64,000 nucleotides of DNA from CAZKWG01 sp964615375 (lineage in GTDB: Bacteria; Myxococcota_A; UBA796; CAZKWG01). The notes under the pieces are model-generated. The model was not told the DNA's origin, did no database searches, and worked only from the letters and a program-made list of their open reading frames with translations. Of this stretch, positions 17,086-25,792 are shown one piece after another (the stretch's first letter is position 1; each line of letters starts with the position of its first letter). Both the position numbers and the translations under genes were made by a program. The stretch spans positions 23,437 through 87,436 of the forward strand of contig CAZTOW010000042.1 of the NCBI GenBank assembly GCA_964615375.1. The letters are read 5' to 3'.

Positions 17086-17091
17086 ATCATA
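17086..17091 (-). promoter_or_regulatory. -10 element for a leaderless DUF433 mRNA
   Basis: TATGAT read on the minus strand occupies positions -12 to -7 relative to the ATG at 17079, so transcription should start at the start codon. No Shine-Dalgarno sequence is present. Confidence 0.5.
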
Positions 17092-17182
17092 GCGCATCGG
17101 CCAGGATCCGTCAGGGCCCATTCCAGCCGAGGTCAAGCCTGGTCCTCGCTGATGAGGGCGCGCTCGCCTCCCCACGCCCACT

Positions 17183-17198
17183 GAGTTAAACTTTACTC
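17183..17198. promoter_or_regulatory. imperfect palindrome before the GNAT toxin-antitoxin pair
   Basis: GAGTTAAACTTTACTC is a 16-bp imperfect palindrome (six of eight positions paired) ending 11 bp before the ATG at 17210. It contains TAAACT, a plausible -10. Location fits an autorepression operator. Confidence 0.45.
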
Positions 17199-17209
17199 AC
17201 GAGGTGCCC

Positions 17210-17599
17210 ATGGCCCGATTCCAGGCGCTCACCAACCCGCTGCTGGACGCGGAGCTCGAGCAGCTCCGGCAGGAGATGGGCCTCCGCGAGAACCAGAAGG
17301 CCGAGCTGCTGCGGGAGATGGCGGCCATCACCTCCTGGGTCTTCGCTCAGGCCCGCGCGGGGCGCTCCATCGAGGCGCGGGGCCCCGACCGCGTGGAGGA
17401 GCTCCGACACCCCGCCTTGCGGGCGCGCCAGGGGCTCGCCCATGTGGTCCTCTCGGCGGAGGAGGCCGAGCGGCTGATCACGTTGATGGACGCTGAGACC
17501 TGGCCGAACCCGCGGCTCGCCGAGACCCTCGCGCACCTGAAGGACCCCGAACGCGTTGCGCCGGAGCTCCGCTGGTCGAAGGAGGAGCGGCGCGCTTGA
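17210..17599 (+). CDS. putative antitoxin of a GNAT toxin pair
   Basis: 129 residues; the ATG at 17210 is preferred over the GTG at 17204 because ACGAGG sits at a suitable distance before it. The N-terminal half is helical (LLDAELEQLRQEMGLRENQ). The C-terminal part, VVLSAEEAERLITLMDAE then NPRLAETLAHLKD, resembles the neutralising tail of DUF1778 antitoxins, although the N-terminal half is longer than DUF1778 and not clearly ribbon-helix-helix. It overlaps the acetyltransferase by 4 bp. The antitoxin role is inferred from this arrangement. Confidence 0.6.
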   Translation: MARFQALTNPLLDAELEQLRQEMGLRENQKAELLREMAAITSWVFAQARAGRSIEARGPDRVEELRHPALRARQGLAHVVLSAEEAERLITLMDAETWPNPRLAETLAHLKDPERVAPELRWSKEERRA

Positions 17600-18135
17600 G
17601 GCCTGTCCTGGTCCGCCTGGGGCGCGAGCATCGACAGGCGCTGGACGCCTTCGAGTGCGACGCGCACGAGCTGGTCGTGTACCTGCGCCGCTGGGCGCTC
17701 CGACACCAGGAGCGGGACAGGCTCGGGCGGACCTGGCTGGCGATCACGCAGGAGGACGCCGAACCGCGAGTCGCGGGGTACCTCTCCCTGGCCGTCGCCA
17801 GCGTCGAGCGCTCCCTGCTGGTCGGGGTCGGTGAGCTCGACCGCCTTCCACGCTTCCCCGTGCCCGCGGTCCTCCTCGCCCGACTCGCCGTGGACAGCCG
17901 GGTTCAAGGCCAGGGGCTGGGCAGGTGGCTCTTCGAGGAGGCGCTGGCGACCACCCTCCGGCTGGCGACCGAGGGCCCGGTCGGGATCCGCCTGCTGGTC
18001 ACGGACGCCAAGGACGCTCGGGCCGAACGTTTCTACGAGGGGCGCGGCATGGTGGGCCTCGGACCTGCGGGGGTGTGGCCGCGCCGGATGGTCCTCGACC
18101 TGGCTCAGCTCACCCCAAGACCTGCGCCACGCTGA
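17596..18135 (+). CDS. GNAT acetyltransferase, TacT-like toxin
   Basis: 179 residues starting at TTG in a TTGA overlap with the antitoxin. It has the TacT layout: HRQALDAFECDAHELVVYL near the N-terminus, a GYLSLAVASVERS strand, FPVPAVLLARLAVDSRVQGQ with the acetyl-CoA loop QGQGLGRWLFEEAL, and DAKDARAERFYEGRGM at the end. TacT toxins acetylate aminoacyl-tRNAs and stop translation. It could instead be an ordinary acetyltransferase, but the coupled upstream gene favours a toxin. The 3' end overlaps the convergent VOC gene by 26 bp. Confidence 0.75.
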   Translation: MRPVLVRLGREHRQALDAFECDAHELVVYLRRWALRHQERDRLGRTWLAITQEDAEPRVAGYLSLAVASVERSLLVGVGELDRLPRFPVPAVLLARLAVDSRVQGQGLGRWLFEEALATTLRLATEGPVGIRLLVTDAKDARAERFYEGRGMVGLGPAGVWPRRMVLDLAQLTPRPAPR

Positions 18136-18454
18136 ACCCGTTCCCCTCTGGGTCCTGGGCCTCGCAGAGCAGGATCGGCTCCCCCTCCCGGGCCTCGGGC
18201 TCGCGCAGGATGGTCCCGCCAGCGCCCCGGATCGTGGCCGCCGCCGCGTGCGCGTCCTCCACCTCGAAGCCGAGCCCGGTCCGCGTGGGCCGCCCGTCGC
18301 CGCCGCCGTGCAGGGCTACGGTGACGCCGCCCGCGTCGAGCTCGGTCCAGTAGGGGTTGATGTCCCGCGGCTGCAGCCCGAGGGCGCGGTAGAACGCCAC
18401 GGCGCGGTCCATGTCCTGAACCATGAGCATGAAGTAGGTCTTCGTGACGCGCAT
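18110..18454 (-). CDS. VOC family protein (glyoxalase/bleomycin-resistance fold)
   Basis: 114 residues with paired beta-alpha-beta-beta-beta modules: VTKTYFMLMVQDMDRAVAFY at the start and EAQDPEGNGFSVAQ at the end, the metal-ligand strands of the fold. A good ribosome site (AGGAGCCCCCC) precedes the ATG. VOC proteins cover lyases, dioxygenases and drug-binding proteins, so substrate cannot be named. Not homologous over its length to the VOC protein at 21966 beyond the fold. Confidence 0.8.
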   Translation of the reverse strand: MRVTKTYFMLMVQDMDRAVAFYRALGLQPRDINPYWTELDAGGVTVALHGGGDGRPTRTGLGFEVEDAHAAAATIRGAGGTILREPEAREGEPILLCEAQDPEGNGFSVAQVLG

Positions 18455-18506
18455 GGGGGGCTCCTGTTAGCTGAGCCCGCTCTAACCTCACGCGCCGGGG
18501 AGCCCC

Positions 18507-19184
18507 ATGCCCACCGACCTGCTTCTGTCCAGCGGCTTCCTGGCCTTCGCGCGGCACGCGGGCGTGCTGGAGGCGGTGGAGCAGGAGGGCGTCGAGGTGG
18601 ACGCCATCGTCGGCACCTCGAGCGGGGCCCTGGTCGGCGCGCTGTGGGCCTCCGGCATGAGGGCGGAGCGCGTGACGGAGGAGATCGCGGCGCGACGCCC
18701 GCTCTCGCTCATGGCCCTGCACCTGCTCCCCTGGCGCGGGCTCTTCCGTCTGGACCCGCTGGTGCGCTGGCTGGCCCAGCACCTGCCGCCGCGCATCGAG
18801 GATCTCCCGCGCCCCTTCGCCGTGGGCGTGATCGACGGCGCGCGCCGGCCCCTCCTGCTCACCCGCGGCCCGCTGCCCGAGGCGGTCGCCGCCTCCTGCG
18901 CCATCCCCCACGTCTTCCACCCCGTGGAGATCGAGGGCGAGACCTACGCCGACGGGGGCTTCGCCGACCGCCTCATGTACGCGCCCTGGCGCGCCTGGCG
19001 TGGCGAGCGCCCCGTGCTGGCCCACCTCGTGGACCGCAGCAAGGGCGTGGACCCCACCGACGATCTGTCGCAGGTGCCGGTGATCCGCACCCCACGCTCC
19101 GGGGCCAGCTTCTGGAGCCTGGGCGACGTCCACGCCCAGAAGGAGGAGGCCCGCCTCCGCGCGGTGGAGCGCCTCAGGGGCTGA
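18507..19184 (+). CDS. patatin-like phospholipase
   Basis: 225 residues. The nucleophile elbow is IVGTSSGALVGALWA (GxSxG, Ser near 36) and the Asp partner is in TYADGGFADRL near 152, the patatin catalytic dyad. The oxyanion-hole region LLSSGFLAFARHAGVLEAV replaces the usual glycine-rich GGG(A/V)(K/R)G with SSG, which may alter activity. It should hydrolyse lipid acyl esters in the cytoplasm or at the inner membrane. GGGGAG lies before the ATG. Convergent with the mscS-like gene, with an 11-bp overlap. Confidence 0.85.
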   Translation: MPTDLLLSSGFLAFARHAGVLEAVEQEGVEVDAIVGTSSGALVGALWASGMRAERVTEEIAARRPLSLMALHLLPWRGLFRLDPLVRWLAQHLPPRIEDLPRPFAVGVIDGARRPLLLTRGPLPEAVAASCAIPHVFHPVEIEGETYADGGFADRLMYAPWRAWRGERPVLAHLVDRSKGVDPTDDLSQVPVIRTPRSGASFWSLGDVHAQKEEARLRAVERLRG

Positions 19185-20157
19185 GCGCCGCCACGGGAGC
19201 CCGCTCGACCCGAAGGCCCTCGTCCCCGAGCGTGTGCCAGAGGGCCTTCATCAGATCGCTCTCGACGTCGTCGTGGCGGGCGAAGTCCTCCACCCACAGT
19301 CGCACCACATAGCGCTGGGCGAGCGGCGTGAAGCCCACCAGCCAGGCCTTGGGGGCGGGCTCGCGGGCGAGGCCCTCGGTGCGGGCGGCGGCGGCGGCCA
19401 GCGCGCGGGAGACGGCCTCGGGGCTGGCCTCCAGGCGGACCAGCACCTCCAGGTTCCGGCCGGTCAGCGGGGCCGGGGCGCTGAAGTTCTGCACCCGGGC
19501 GCGGGCGATGAGGCTGTTGGGCACGGCCACGATGTCGCGGGTGAGCGTGCGCAGGTGCGTGGAGCGCCAGGAGATGCTGACCACCTGGCCCTCCAGTCCG
19601 TCCACCAGCACCCAGTCGCCGATGCTGAAGGGCCGGTCGAAGTGCAGGGCGAGCCCGCTGAACAGGTTGCCCAGCGTGTCCTGGAGCGCGAGGCCCAGCA
19701 CCACCGTGACCACCGTGGACGTGGCCAGCAGGGGCACGAGGTTCAGGCCCGTGGCCGAGCTGAGCACGCTCAGGATGGCGGCCGAGTAGAGCACCACCAG
19801 CACGAGGTGGCGCACCAGCGCGGGGACCGGCGTGTCGCGGCGCTCGCGCAGCCAGTACTCGAAGAACAGCGTCTCCACCGCCTCGATCGCCAGGTAGGCC
19901 ACCAGCAGCAGCTCGACCACGGTGACGGCCGAGCGCGCCGCGTCCAGCTCCACCCCGCGCAGCAGCAGGAGCGCATGCCCGGCCCAGAGCGCCACCAGCG
20001 CCCGCGCCGGGAGCCTCATCCGCTGCAGCAGCAGGTCGTCCACCTGCGTGGTCGTGCGCCGGGCGAGCCGGTGCAGGGCCCAGAACAACCCGTGATAGAG
20101 CAGGGCGCCCGCCGCGAGGACGCCCAGCGCCACGCCCACGGCGAGGGCCCAGGGCAC
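19174..20157 (-). CDS. MscS-family mechanosensitive channel
   Basis: 327 residues from the GTG at 20157. Four hydrophobic segments precede the MscS pore/beta domain: GLALQDTLGNLFSGLALHFD (pore helix), then RPFSIGDWVLVDGLEGQVV, RSTHLRTLTRDIVAVPNSLI and a C-terminal alpha/beta domain. It opens under membrane tension to release solutes during hypo-osmotic shock. The open frame runs about 16 codons further upstream (LLDLLSPTLRAWF) without a standard start, so a CTG start adding these residues is possible. Confidence 0.9.
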   Translation of the reverse strand: MPWALAVGVALGVLAAGALLYHGLFWALHRLARRTTTQVDDLLLQRMRLPARALVALWAGHALLLLRGVELDAARSAVTVVELLLVAYLAIEAVETLFFEYWLRERRDTPVPALVRHLVLVVLYSAAILSVLSSATGLNLVPLLATSTVVTVVLGLALQDTLGNLFSGLALHFDRPFSIGDWVLVDGLEGQVVSISWRSTHLRTLTRDIVAVPNSLIARARVQNFSAPAPLTGRNLEVLVRLEASPEAVSRALAAAAARTEGLAREPAPKAWLVGFTPLAQRYVVRLWVEDFARHDDVESDLMKALWHTLGDEGLRVERAPVAALSP

Positions 20158-20254
20158 GGGCGGGTGGAACCAGGCGCGCAGCGTGGGCGAGAGCAGGTCG
20201 AGCAGCGTACACCCCCGCCCCCGATCCTATCTCGGGAGCGGTTAGGTCAGGCAG

Positions 20255-21292
20255 ATGCCGCACCCCTTCCCCAACCTCCCGCCCTTCCAGCGCGGCTCCG
20301 TCCACAGCCAGTGGCACGCGAGCCAGGCGCTGCGCGACAACCCCTGGGGCGACCCCAGCGAGCGCGAGCTGCTCCTCTGGCTCCCCCCCGGCTACGAGCA
20401 CGAGGATCGGCGTTATCCCTGCGTGGTCTTCCTGCCGGGCTTCGCCGGGACCGGCGAGATGTTCCTGGCGCGGCGCATGATGGACCCCGCGCTCCCCAGC
20501 GTGCTCGACCGACTCGTGGAGGAGGGCTGCCCGCCCTTCATCGGCGTGATGCCCGACGTGATGAGCTCGGTGGGCGGCTCGCAATTCATGGACTCGCTGG
20601 GGACGGGCCGCTACGGGACCTACGTGGCTCGCGAGATCCGCGCCTTCGTGGACGGGCGTTACCGCACGACGGGGTCCTGGGGCGCGGTGGGGCACTCCTC
20701 GGGCGGCTTCGGCGCGCTCCACCTCGCGATGAGCTTCCCCGGTGCCTTTCAGGCCATCGCCAGCCACGCGGGCGACATGGGCTTCGACCACTGCTACCTG
20801 GGCGACGTCCCCCGCGCGGTCTACGGCGTGCAGGCGGCGGGCGGGCTGGAGAGCTTCCTGCAGCGCTTCTGGGACGAGCCGGACCCGAACGGCGACGCCT
20901 TCGCCGCGATCAACCTCATCGCCATGAGCTGCGCCTACAGCCCCGACCCCACGCTCAGCCCCCTGCCCGCCCGCCTGCCGGTCGATCTGGTGACCGGCGA
21001 GGTGGACTTCGAGGTCCTGCGGAGCTGGCGCGTCCACGACCCGGTCTGCATGGTGGACAACCCCGACCGCGCCGCCGCCCTCCGCGCCCTGCGCCTGCTC
21101 TGGCTGGACGCCGGCACCCGCGACGAGCACGGCCTCCACCTCGGCGCCCGCCGCCTCGCCGCCCGCCTGCGCGCGCTGGACATCCCGCACCACCACGAGG
21201 AGTTCAAGGGCACGCACCGCGGCCTGCAGCGCCGCTACGCGGTGAGCGTGCCGCGGGTGGTGGGGGCGCTCCTCGATCAGCCGAAGGACTGA
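20255..21292 (+). CDS. esterase of the enterochelin-esterase/esterase-D type
   Basis: 345 residues, alpha/beta hydrolase fold. ERELLLWLPPGYEHEDRRYPC is the typical opening; the nucleophile is Ser in AVGHSSGGFGAL near 148; the acid is probably the Asp in LDAGTRDEHGL and the His lies in FKGTHRGLQRRY near the end. No signal peptide, so cytoplasmic. Related enzymes cleave ferric-enterochelin, trehalose esters or feruloyl esters, so substrate is open. The 3' end overlaps the convergent nucleotidyltransferase gene by 16 bp. Confidence 0.85.
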   Translation: MPHPFPNLPPFQRGSVHSQWHASQALRDNPWGDPSERELLLWLPPGYEHEDRRYPCVVFLPGFAGTGEMFLARRMMDPALPSVLDRLVEEGCPPFIGVMPDVMSSVGGSQFMDSLGTGRYGTYVAREIRAFVDGRYRTTGSWGAVGHSSGGFGALHLAMSFPGAFQAIASHAGDMGFDHCYLGDVPRAVYGVQAAGGLESFLQRFWDEPDPNGDAFAAINLIAMSCAYSPDPTLSPLPARLPVDLVTGEVDFEVLRSWRVHDPVCMVDNPDRAAALRALRLLWLDAGTRDEHGLHLGARRLAARLRALDIPHHHEEFKGTHRGLQRRYAVSVPRVVGALLDQPKD

Positions 21293-21867
21293 AGGAGCGC
21301 GCGCTCTTCGGGCTCGAGGCGCTCGACCAGGGAGGGCTCCTGCTCGACGAGCGCGAGCGCGTCGGCCATGTCCCGGAGGCGCTTCGATCGGCGTCGGGCT
21401 GGATCGCTGCCGGCCCGCAGCTTCAGGCGCAGAAGCCCCAGGCTGGTCGCGACCCGCAGCGCCACCCCCTCGAAGGGCACCGGCTCGGCCTCGATAACGG
21501 CGGAGCTCATCCAGTCGTCATCGGCGAACTGGAGCGGCGTGCGGTCGGGCCCCTCCCAGTTCTCCGAGTGCGCGAACGAGCCTGTGCGCCGAAAGCCCGC
21601 TCCTTCGAGCAGGGACTGTGGGATCTGGGCCCGGTCGAGCACGCCGATGTCGATGTCCAGCGTCGTCCGCGGCTCATCCTGGCGGATCTGCATCGCCACG
21701 CCGCCGATGATCGCCCAGGGCACTCCGCTCTCGTCCATCACCCGGGCGAGCGCGAGGAGCGAGGTCCGCTTGTCTGCAGTCATCTCCCCTCTCAGCTCGT
21801 GCCAGCGCCGATCGAGCGCGAACCCGATCTCGAGTCGCCTGCGCGTGATGACGTCGGCGCCGACCAT
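21277..21867 (-). CDS. AbiEii-like nucleotidyltransferase
   Basis: 196 residues. WAIIGGVAMQIRQ followed by RTTLDIDIGVL is the nucleotidyltransferase core (GG...DxD) of AbiEii/MenT-type toxins and related proteins; RLKLRAGSDPARRRSKRLRD and DALALVEQ follow as in the family. Such proteins add nucleotides to tRNA or act as phage-defence toxins when paired with an AbiEi antitoxin, but no antitoxin gene lies next to it. The start at 21867 fits a leaderless -10; an ATG at 21783 with GAGGGGAG before it is an alternative giving 168 residues. Confidence 0.75.
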   Translation of the reverse strand: MVGADVITRRRLEIGFALDRRWHELRGEMTADKRTSLLALARVMDESGVPWAIIGGVAMQIRQDEPRTTLDIDIGVLDRAQIPQSLLEGAGFRRTGSFAHSENWEGPDRTPLQFADDDWMSSAVIEAEPVPFEGVALRVATSLGLLRLKLRAGSDPARRRSKRLRDMADALALVEQEPSLVERLEPEERALLQSFG

Positions 21868-21873
21868 GAGGAG

Positions 21874-21879
21874 ATCCTA
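21874..21879 (-). promoter_or_regulatory. -10 element for a leaderless start at 21867
   Basis: TAGGAT on the minus strand is at -12 to -7 relative to the ATG at 21867. This favours the longer start of the nucleotidyltransferase gene. Confidence 0.4.
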
Positions 21880-21965
21880 TACGCGGGCCCAGGTAGACGC
21901 CAACCGAACGCCCCCGCGATAGAGCATGCGCCCCTCCTCACCGCCACACCGCAGGAGCGCGCCCC

Positions 21966-22331
21966 ATGATCGACCACCTGACCCTGCACGTCTCCGACCT
22001 CGACCGCAGCGTCGCCTTCTACGCCGCCGCCCTCGCCCCGCTGGGCTACAGCGTGCTCATGCGCTTCCCCGGCGCGGTGGGCATGGGCGTCAACGGCAAG
22101 CCGGACCTCTGGCTGGCGGCGGGGCCGCTCACGCCCTTCCACCTGGCCATCGCCGCGCCGAACAACAAGGCGGTCGCCGCGTTTTATGAGGCGGCCATCG
22201 CCGCGGGCGGCCAGGACAATGGTGGGCCGGGGCCGCGCCCGCAGTACCACCCCGGCTACTACGGCGCCTTCGTCATCGACCCGGACGGCTACAACCTGGA
22301 GGCGGTGTGCCACACGGGCGCGGCCGGCTGA
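21966..22331 (+). CDS. VOC family protein
   Basis: 121 residues: MIDHLTLHVSDLDRSVAFY at the start, the HLAIAA strand in the middle and GAFVIDPDGYNLEAVCH at the end, the metal-site strands of the glyoxalase/dioxygenase fold. AGGAGCGCGCCCC gives a ribosome site. Members of this subgroup are usually annotated glyoxalase-like or lactoylglutathione-lyase-like, with unknown substrate. Confidence 0.85.
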   Translation: MIDHLTLHVSDLDRSVAFYAAALAPLGYSVLMRFPGAVGMGVNGKPDLWLAAGPLTPFHLAIAAPNNKAVAAFYEAAIAAGGQDNGGPGPRPQYHPGYYGAFVIDPDGYNLEAVCHTGAAG

Positions 22332-22337
22332 GGGCGC

Positions 22338-24167
22338 TCACGGCCGGATCGTGACGCCCAGCAGGAAGAGGTTCCGGTCCCCGCCGGCCTCGTCCACGGC
22401 GTCGTCGGCGTAGCGCAGCAGCACCCGCTCGCCGGCCTCGACCCGCCCGAGCGCGCGCTGCCCGGCCTCCTCGACCCGGAGCGCCCGGACCTGCCCGCCG
22501 CGCTCGACGGAGAGGGTGGGCCCCTGCCCGGAGGCCCTCGTCCCGTCCAGGCGCAGGAGCAGCTCACCCGAGATCGGCGCGGTGAAGCTGGCCTCTCCAG
22601 CCGTGTAGAAGGCGATCCGGTCGGGCTCGCGCTGCACCGCCGCCCCGCTCAGCTGGAGCTCGGCCAGCGGCAGGGCGAGCTCCCTCACGCGCTCCAGGCG
22701 AGCCCGAGGCGAGAGCTCGGCCTCCAGCGGGTCCAGCGAGGCCGCCAGGCGCTCCCGGGCGGCGGGGTCCACGCACCAGATCACGGTCTCGAACTCCCCC
22801 GCCCCCTGCGGGAAGGGCGCCCAGATCCGCGCGATCTCCTGGAAGGAGGCCGGCGTCTCCCCGCCGAGCCATTCGCGGCCGGTGATCGCGAGCTGCACGC
22901 CGCGCGCCGCGAACAGGGCGTCCACCCGCTCCTTGGAGAGCGCACCCTCCAGCTTCATCGCCGCGATCTCGTCGGTCCCCAGGCCCACGACGTCCACGAT
23001 CTCGGCGTCCGAGAAGAAGGCGAGCGCGCCGATGTCCTGCGCCGCCACCCGGGCCCCCGGCCACTCCGCCCCCACCCAGCGCGCCAGCGCCACGTTCACG
23101 TCGGAGAACAGGCGCGCCCCCGGGCCAAAGAGCCGGTTGGCCTGAGCCGCCCGCCACCCGAGCGGCAGCAGCAGCAGCGCGCCCGCCGCCAGCACCATCG
23201 GCCCCCGTCGCGCCAGCAGCAGCCGCGCGGGCGTGACCAGCAGCAGGCAGCCCCAGGCCATCAGCCAGGCCTCGTAGCGGAAGAGCCAGCCCACCCGCCC
23301 CAGCGTGAGCTGCGCCAGCACGCAGGCCGCGAAGAGCCCGACCCGACGCCGGTGCAGCGCCCCCGTCTCCAGCGCCGCGGCGGCCACGACCACCCCCACC
23401 GCCAGCGCCAGCAGGGGCGCGCCCTCGGACAGCGCCGCCCCCAGGGCCTCCCAGGGCCCCGACCCGCGCAGCGACTTGAGCAGCACGCTGTTGGGCAGGA
23501 AGAGCCCGCCCTGCGAGAGGCTGTAGAGCCCGAAGCCCCCGACGGCCGCCGCCCCTCCGCCCAGGATCGCGAGGGCCCGAGCCGGAGCCTCCCGGCGTTG
23601 TACCCAGGCGAGCGCCAGGATCAGCGCCGCGGACTCGTAGCGGGTCAGCGCGGCGGCGAAGGCGAGCGCGAAGCCCGTACCTGCGCTCCGAGTCCCGCGT
23701 GCCAGCAGCAGCGCGAGCGCGGCCTGGAGCACGTGCTCCATCCCCAGCCCCACCAGGAAGGGCAGCGGCGCGAGCAGCACCAGGAGCAGCAGACCGGCCG
23801 CCACGGCGCGCTCCGGCAGCCCCTCGTCGCGCAGGCTCGCCGCGCCGACCCAGAGCAGCAGACCCGCGGAGAGGATCGCCAGCAGCAGCCCGGCGTGCTC
23901 CCAGGGCCCCGTCACGGCGAAGACGCCCGCGATGGCGAGGGTCCACAGCGGCGACGAGGAGGCCGAGGCGTGCTCGCCCGGGTTCAGCCCCCAGGTCCCG
24001 TCCTCCACCAGCGTCCGGGCCACCCCGAGGTGGATGTAGGCGTCGTCCAGGGGCGAGCGGGGCGCGCCGCACAGCGCGCTCGACCAGGCCAGCAGCCCCA
24101 GCACGCCGACCAGCGTGAGCGCCAGCGCCAGGGCGGGAGCCTGCCAGGGGCGCGCGCGCTCGAACAT
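22338..24167 (-). CDS. GT-C fold integral-membrane glycosyltransferase
   Basis: 609 residues with about ten hydrophobic segments in the first 400, then a periplasmic C-terminal domain of about 200 residues. After the first helix comes PLDDAYIHLGVARTLVEDG with the conserved acidic pair, then NPGEHASASSSPLWTLAIAG, the pattern of lipid-phosphosugar-dependent arabinosyl/mannosyltransferases. It should transfer a sugar from a polyprenyl-phosphate donor at the periplasmic face. Acceptor unknown. GGAGGAGTCCACGG precedes the ATG. It is divergent from the DUF2071 gene. Confidence 0.8.
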   Translation of the reverse strand: MFERARPWQAPALALALTLVGVLGLLAWSSALCGAPRSPLDDAYIHLGVARTLVEDGTWGLNPGEHASASSSPLWTLAIAGVFAVTGPWEHAGLLLAILSAGLLLWVGAASLRDEGLPERAVAAGLLLLVLLAPLPFLVGLGMEHVLQAALALLLARGTRSAGTGFALAFAAALTRYESAALILALAWVQRREAPARALAILGGGAAAVGGFGLYSLSQGGLFLPNSVLLKSLRGSGPWEALGAALSEGAPLLALAVGVVVAAAALETGALHRRRVGLFAACVLAQLTLGRVGWLFRYEAWLMAWGCLLLVTPARLLLARRGPMVLAAGALLLLPLGWRAAQANRLFGPGARLFSDVNVALARWVGAEWPGARVAAQDIGALAFFSDAEIVDVVGLGTDEIAAMKLEGALSKERVDALFAARGVQLAITGREWLGGETPASFQEIARIWAPFPQGAGEFETVIWCVDPAARERLAASLDPLEAELSPRARLERVRELALPLAELQLSGAAVQREPDRIAFYTAGEASFTAPISGELLLRLDGTRASGQGPTLSVERGGQVRALRVEEAGQRALGRVEAGERVLLRYADDAVDEAGGDRNLFLLGVTIRP

Positions 24168-24223
24168 CCGTGGACTCCTCCGCGGGAGTGTAGCCCACGC
24201 GGCGCTCCCGGGCGCATCCGGGA

Positions 24224-24229
24224 TATGTT
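24224..24229 (+). promoter_or_regulatory. -10 element for a leaderless start at 24236
   Basis: TATGTT is exactly at -12 to -7 relative to the ATG, with no Shine-Dalgarno sequence between. Confidence 0.5.
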
Positions 24230-24235
24230 CGCCCC

Positions 24236-24955
24236 ATGGACCGCATCGCCCCCAGCCGCCGCCCCGAGGGACCCAACGCCGGCACCCAGCGCTGGCGCGA
24301 CCTGCTCTTCATCCACTGGCCCGTGCCCGAGGAGCTGGTCCGCCCGCTCATCCCCGAGCGGCTCTCGCTGGACACCCACGAGGGCGTGCTCTACCTGGGC
24401 ATCGTCCCCTTCGCGATGTTCGAGGTCGCCCCGAGCTGGCTGCCCGGCAAGATGTCCTTCGACTTCCTGGAGACCAACCTCCGCACCTACGTCCACCTGG
24501 ACGGCGACGACCCCGGCGTCTGGTTCTTCAGCCTGGAGGCCGCCTCCTGGCTGGCCGTGCAGGCCGCGCGCAAGGGCTTCGGCCTGCCCTACCACCACGC
24601 GGCGATGTCCATGCGCAAAGAGGGCTCAGAGACCGTCTACGAGACCGTGCGGCGTGGCGGATCCAACCCGCGCTTCTTCTGCCGCTACAAGGTGGGGGAG
24701 TACCTGGGGCCCTCGACCCCGGGCACGCTGGAGCACTTCCTGCTGGAGCGCTACCACCTCTACGCAATCCAGGACGGGCGTCTCAAGCGCGGGACCGTGA
24801 ACCACATCCCCTACCCCGCCCACACCGCCACCGTGCTGGAGGTCCACGATGAGCTGATGGCCGCCGCCGGGCTCCCCCAGCCCCAGGGCCTGCCGCCGCT
24901 GCAGCACTTCGCCCCCGGCGTGGACGTGGAGGTCTTCGCGCTGCGGGAGGTGTGA
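24236..24955 (+). CDS. YqjF-family (DUF2071) protein
   Basis: 239 residues matching the DUF2071/YqjF layout: RWRDLLFIHWPVPEELVRPL and IPERLSLDTHEG near the start, LGIVPFAMFEV, NLRTYVHLDG and LEHFLLERYHLYA later. The family fold resembles acetoacetate decarboxylase, but no reaction is established. The likely leaderless promoter implies its own transcription unit. Convergent with dam, with a 3-bp gap. Confidence 0.85.
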   Translation: MDRIAPSRRPEGPNAGTQRWRDLLFIHWPVPEELVRPLIPERLSLDTHEGVLYLGIVPFAMFEVAPSWLPGKMSFDFLETNLRTYVHLDGDDPGVWFFSLEAASWLAVQAARKGFGLPYHHAAMSMRKEGSETVYETVRRGGSNPRFFCRYKVGEYLGPSTPGTLEHFLLERYHLYAIQDGRLKRGTVNHIPYPAHTATVLEVHDELMAAAGLPQPQGLPPLQHFAPGVDVEVFALREV

Positions 24956-24958
24956 GGG

Positions 24959-25786
24959 TCAGCGGATGATGACCTCCGCGATCTTTCCCCTCCCCTTGGC
25001 CACGCTGTTGATCGTCCGGTTGGCCATCACGTGGTCGACCTGGAAGCCGTCGCGGTAGAGCTCGAGGATGAGCGGCGCCGACGAGTTGCTCAGCAGGACG
25101 TGGACGCCGCGCGCCTTGAGCTCGCGGGCCAGATCGCGCAGCCGCTCCTGGTCCTTCGGGCCGAAGCCGTGCTCGGTGTACGCGGTGAAGCTGGAGCTCA
25201 CCGAGAGCGGCTCATAGGGCGGGTCGAAGTAGACCAGATCGCCCGCCTGGGGCTGCTCGCGGAGCTGCTCGAAGCCCTGGAGCCGGATCTCCACCCCCTG
25301 GAGCCGGGCGGAGACCGCGCGCAGGTTCGCCGCGTCGCAGGTGTTGGGGTTCTTGTAGCGCCCCCAGGGGACGTTGAAGGTCCCGCGCCTCTTGTTGACC
25401 CGATAGAGGCCGTTGAACGCCGTCTTGTTGAGGTAGATCATCCAGGCGGCGACCTCGGCGTCGGTCAGCGCCGCGTCGATGTCGCGCTCGCGGAAGGCGT
25501 AGAAGAACTCCTCCTCCACGGGGTAGGAGCGGAGCAGCTCGATGACCTGCTCCACCCCGTCGCGGACGCCCCGCCAGGTGCGGACGAGGCGGGGGTTGCG
25601 GTCGGCGATCACCGCCCGCGGCGGCGCCAGATCCAGGAAGAGGGCCCCGCCGCCGATGAAGGGCTCGTAGTAGGTGCCGAAGCTGGCGGGGAGCCGCGCC
25701 TTGAGCTCCGGGAGGAGCTGACGCTTGCCGCCCGCCCACTTGAGGAAGGGCCAGCTCCCGGTCTGATCGGCTCTGCGTGGGGGCAT
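24959..25786 (-). CDS. dam: Dam-family DNA adenine methyltransferase
   Basis: 275 residues with the class-alpha adenine methylase order: FLKWAGGKRQLLPEL (AdoMet motif X), YYEPFIGGGALFLDL (motif I), AFNGLYRVNKRRGTFNVPWG (target-recognition segment, Dam-like) and LVYFDPPYEPLS (catalytic DPPY, motif IV). Dam enzymes methylate adenine in GATC; the resemblance supports that target but does not prove it. No restriction gene is nearby, so it is a solitary methylase. It starts 6 bp after vapC stops and is probably the third gene of the phd-vapC operon. Confidence 0.9.
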   Translation of the reverse strand: MPPRRADQTGSWPFLKWAGGKRQLLPELKARLPASFGTYYEPFIGGGALFLDLAPPRAVIADRNPRLVRTWRGVRDGVEQVIELLRSYPVEEEFFYAFRERDIDAALTDAEVAAWMIYLNKTAFNGLYRVNKRRGTFNVPWGRYKNPNTCDAANLRAVSARLQGVEIRLQGFEQLREQPQAGDLVYFDPPYEPLSVSSSFTAYTEHGFGPKDQERLRDLARELKARGVHVLLSNSSAPLILELYRDGFQVDHVMANRTINSVAKGRGKIAEVIIR

Positions 25787-25792
25787 GGCGTC

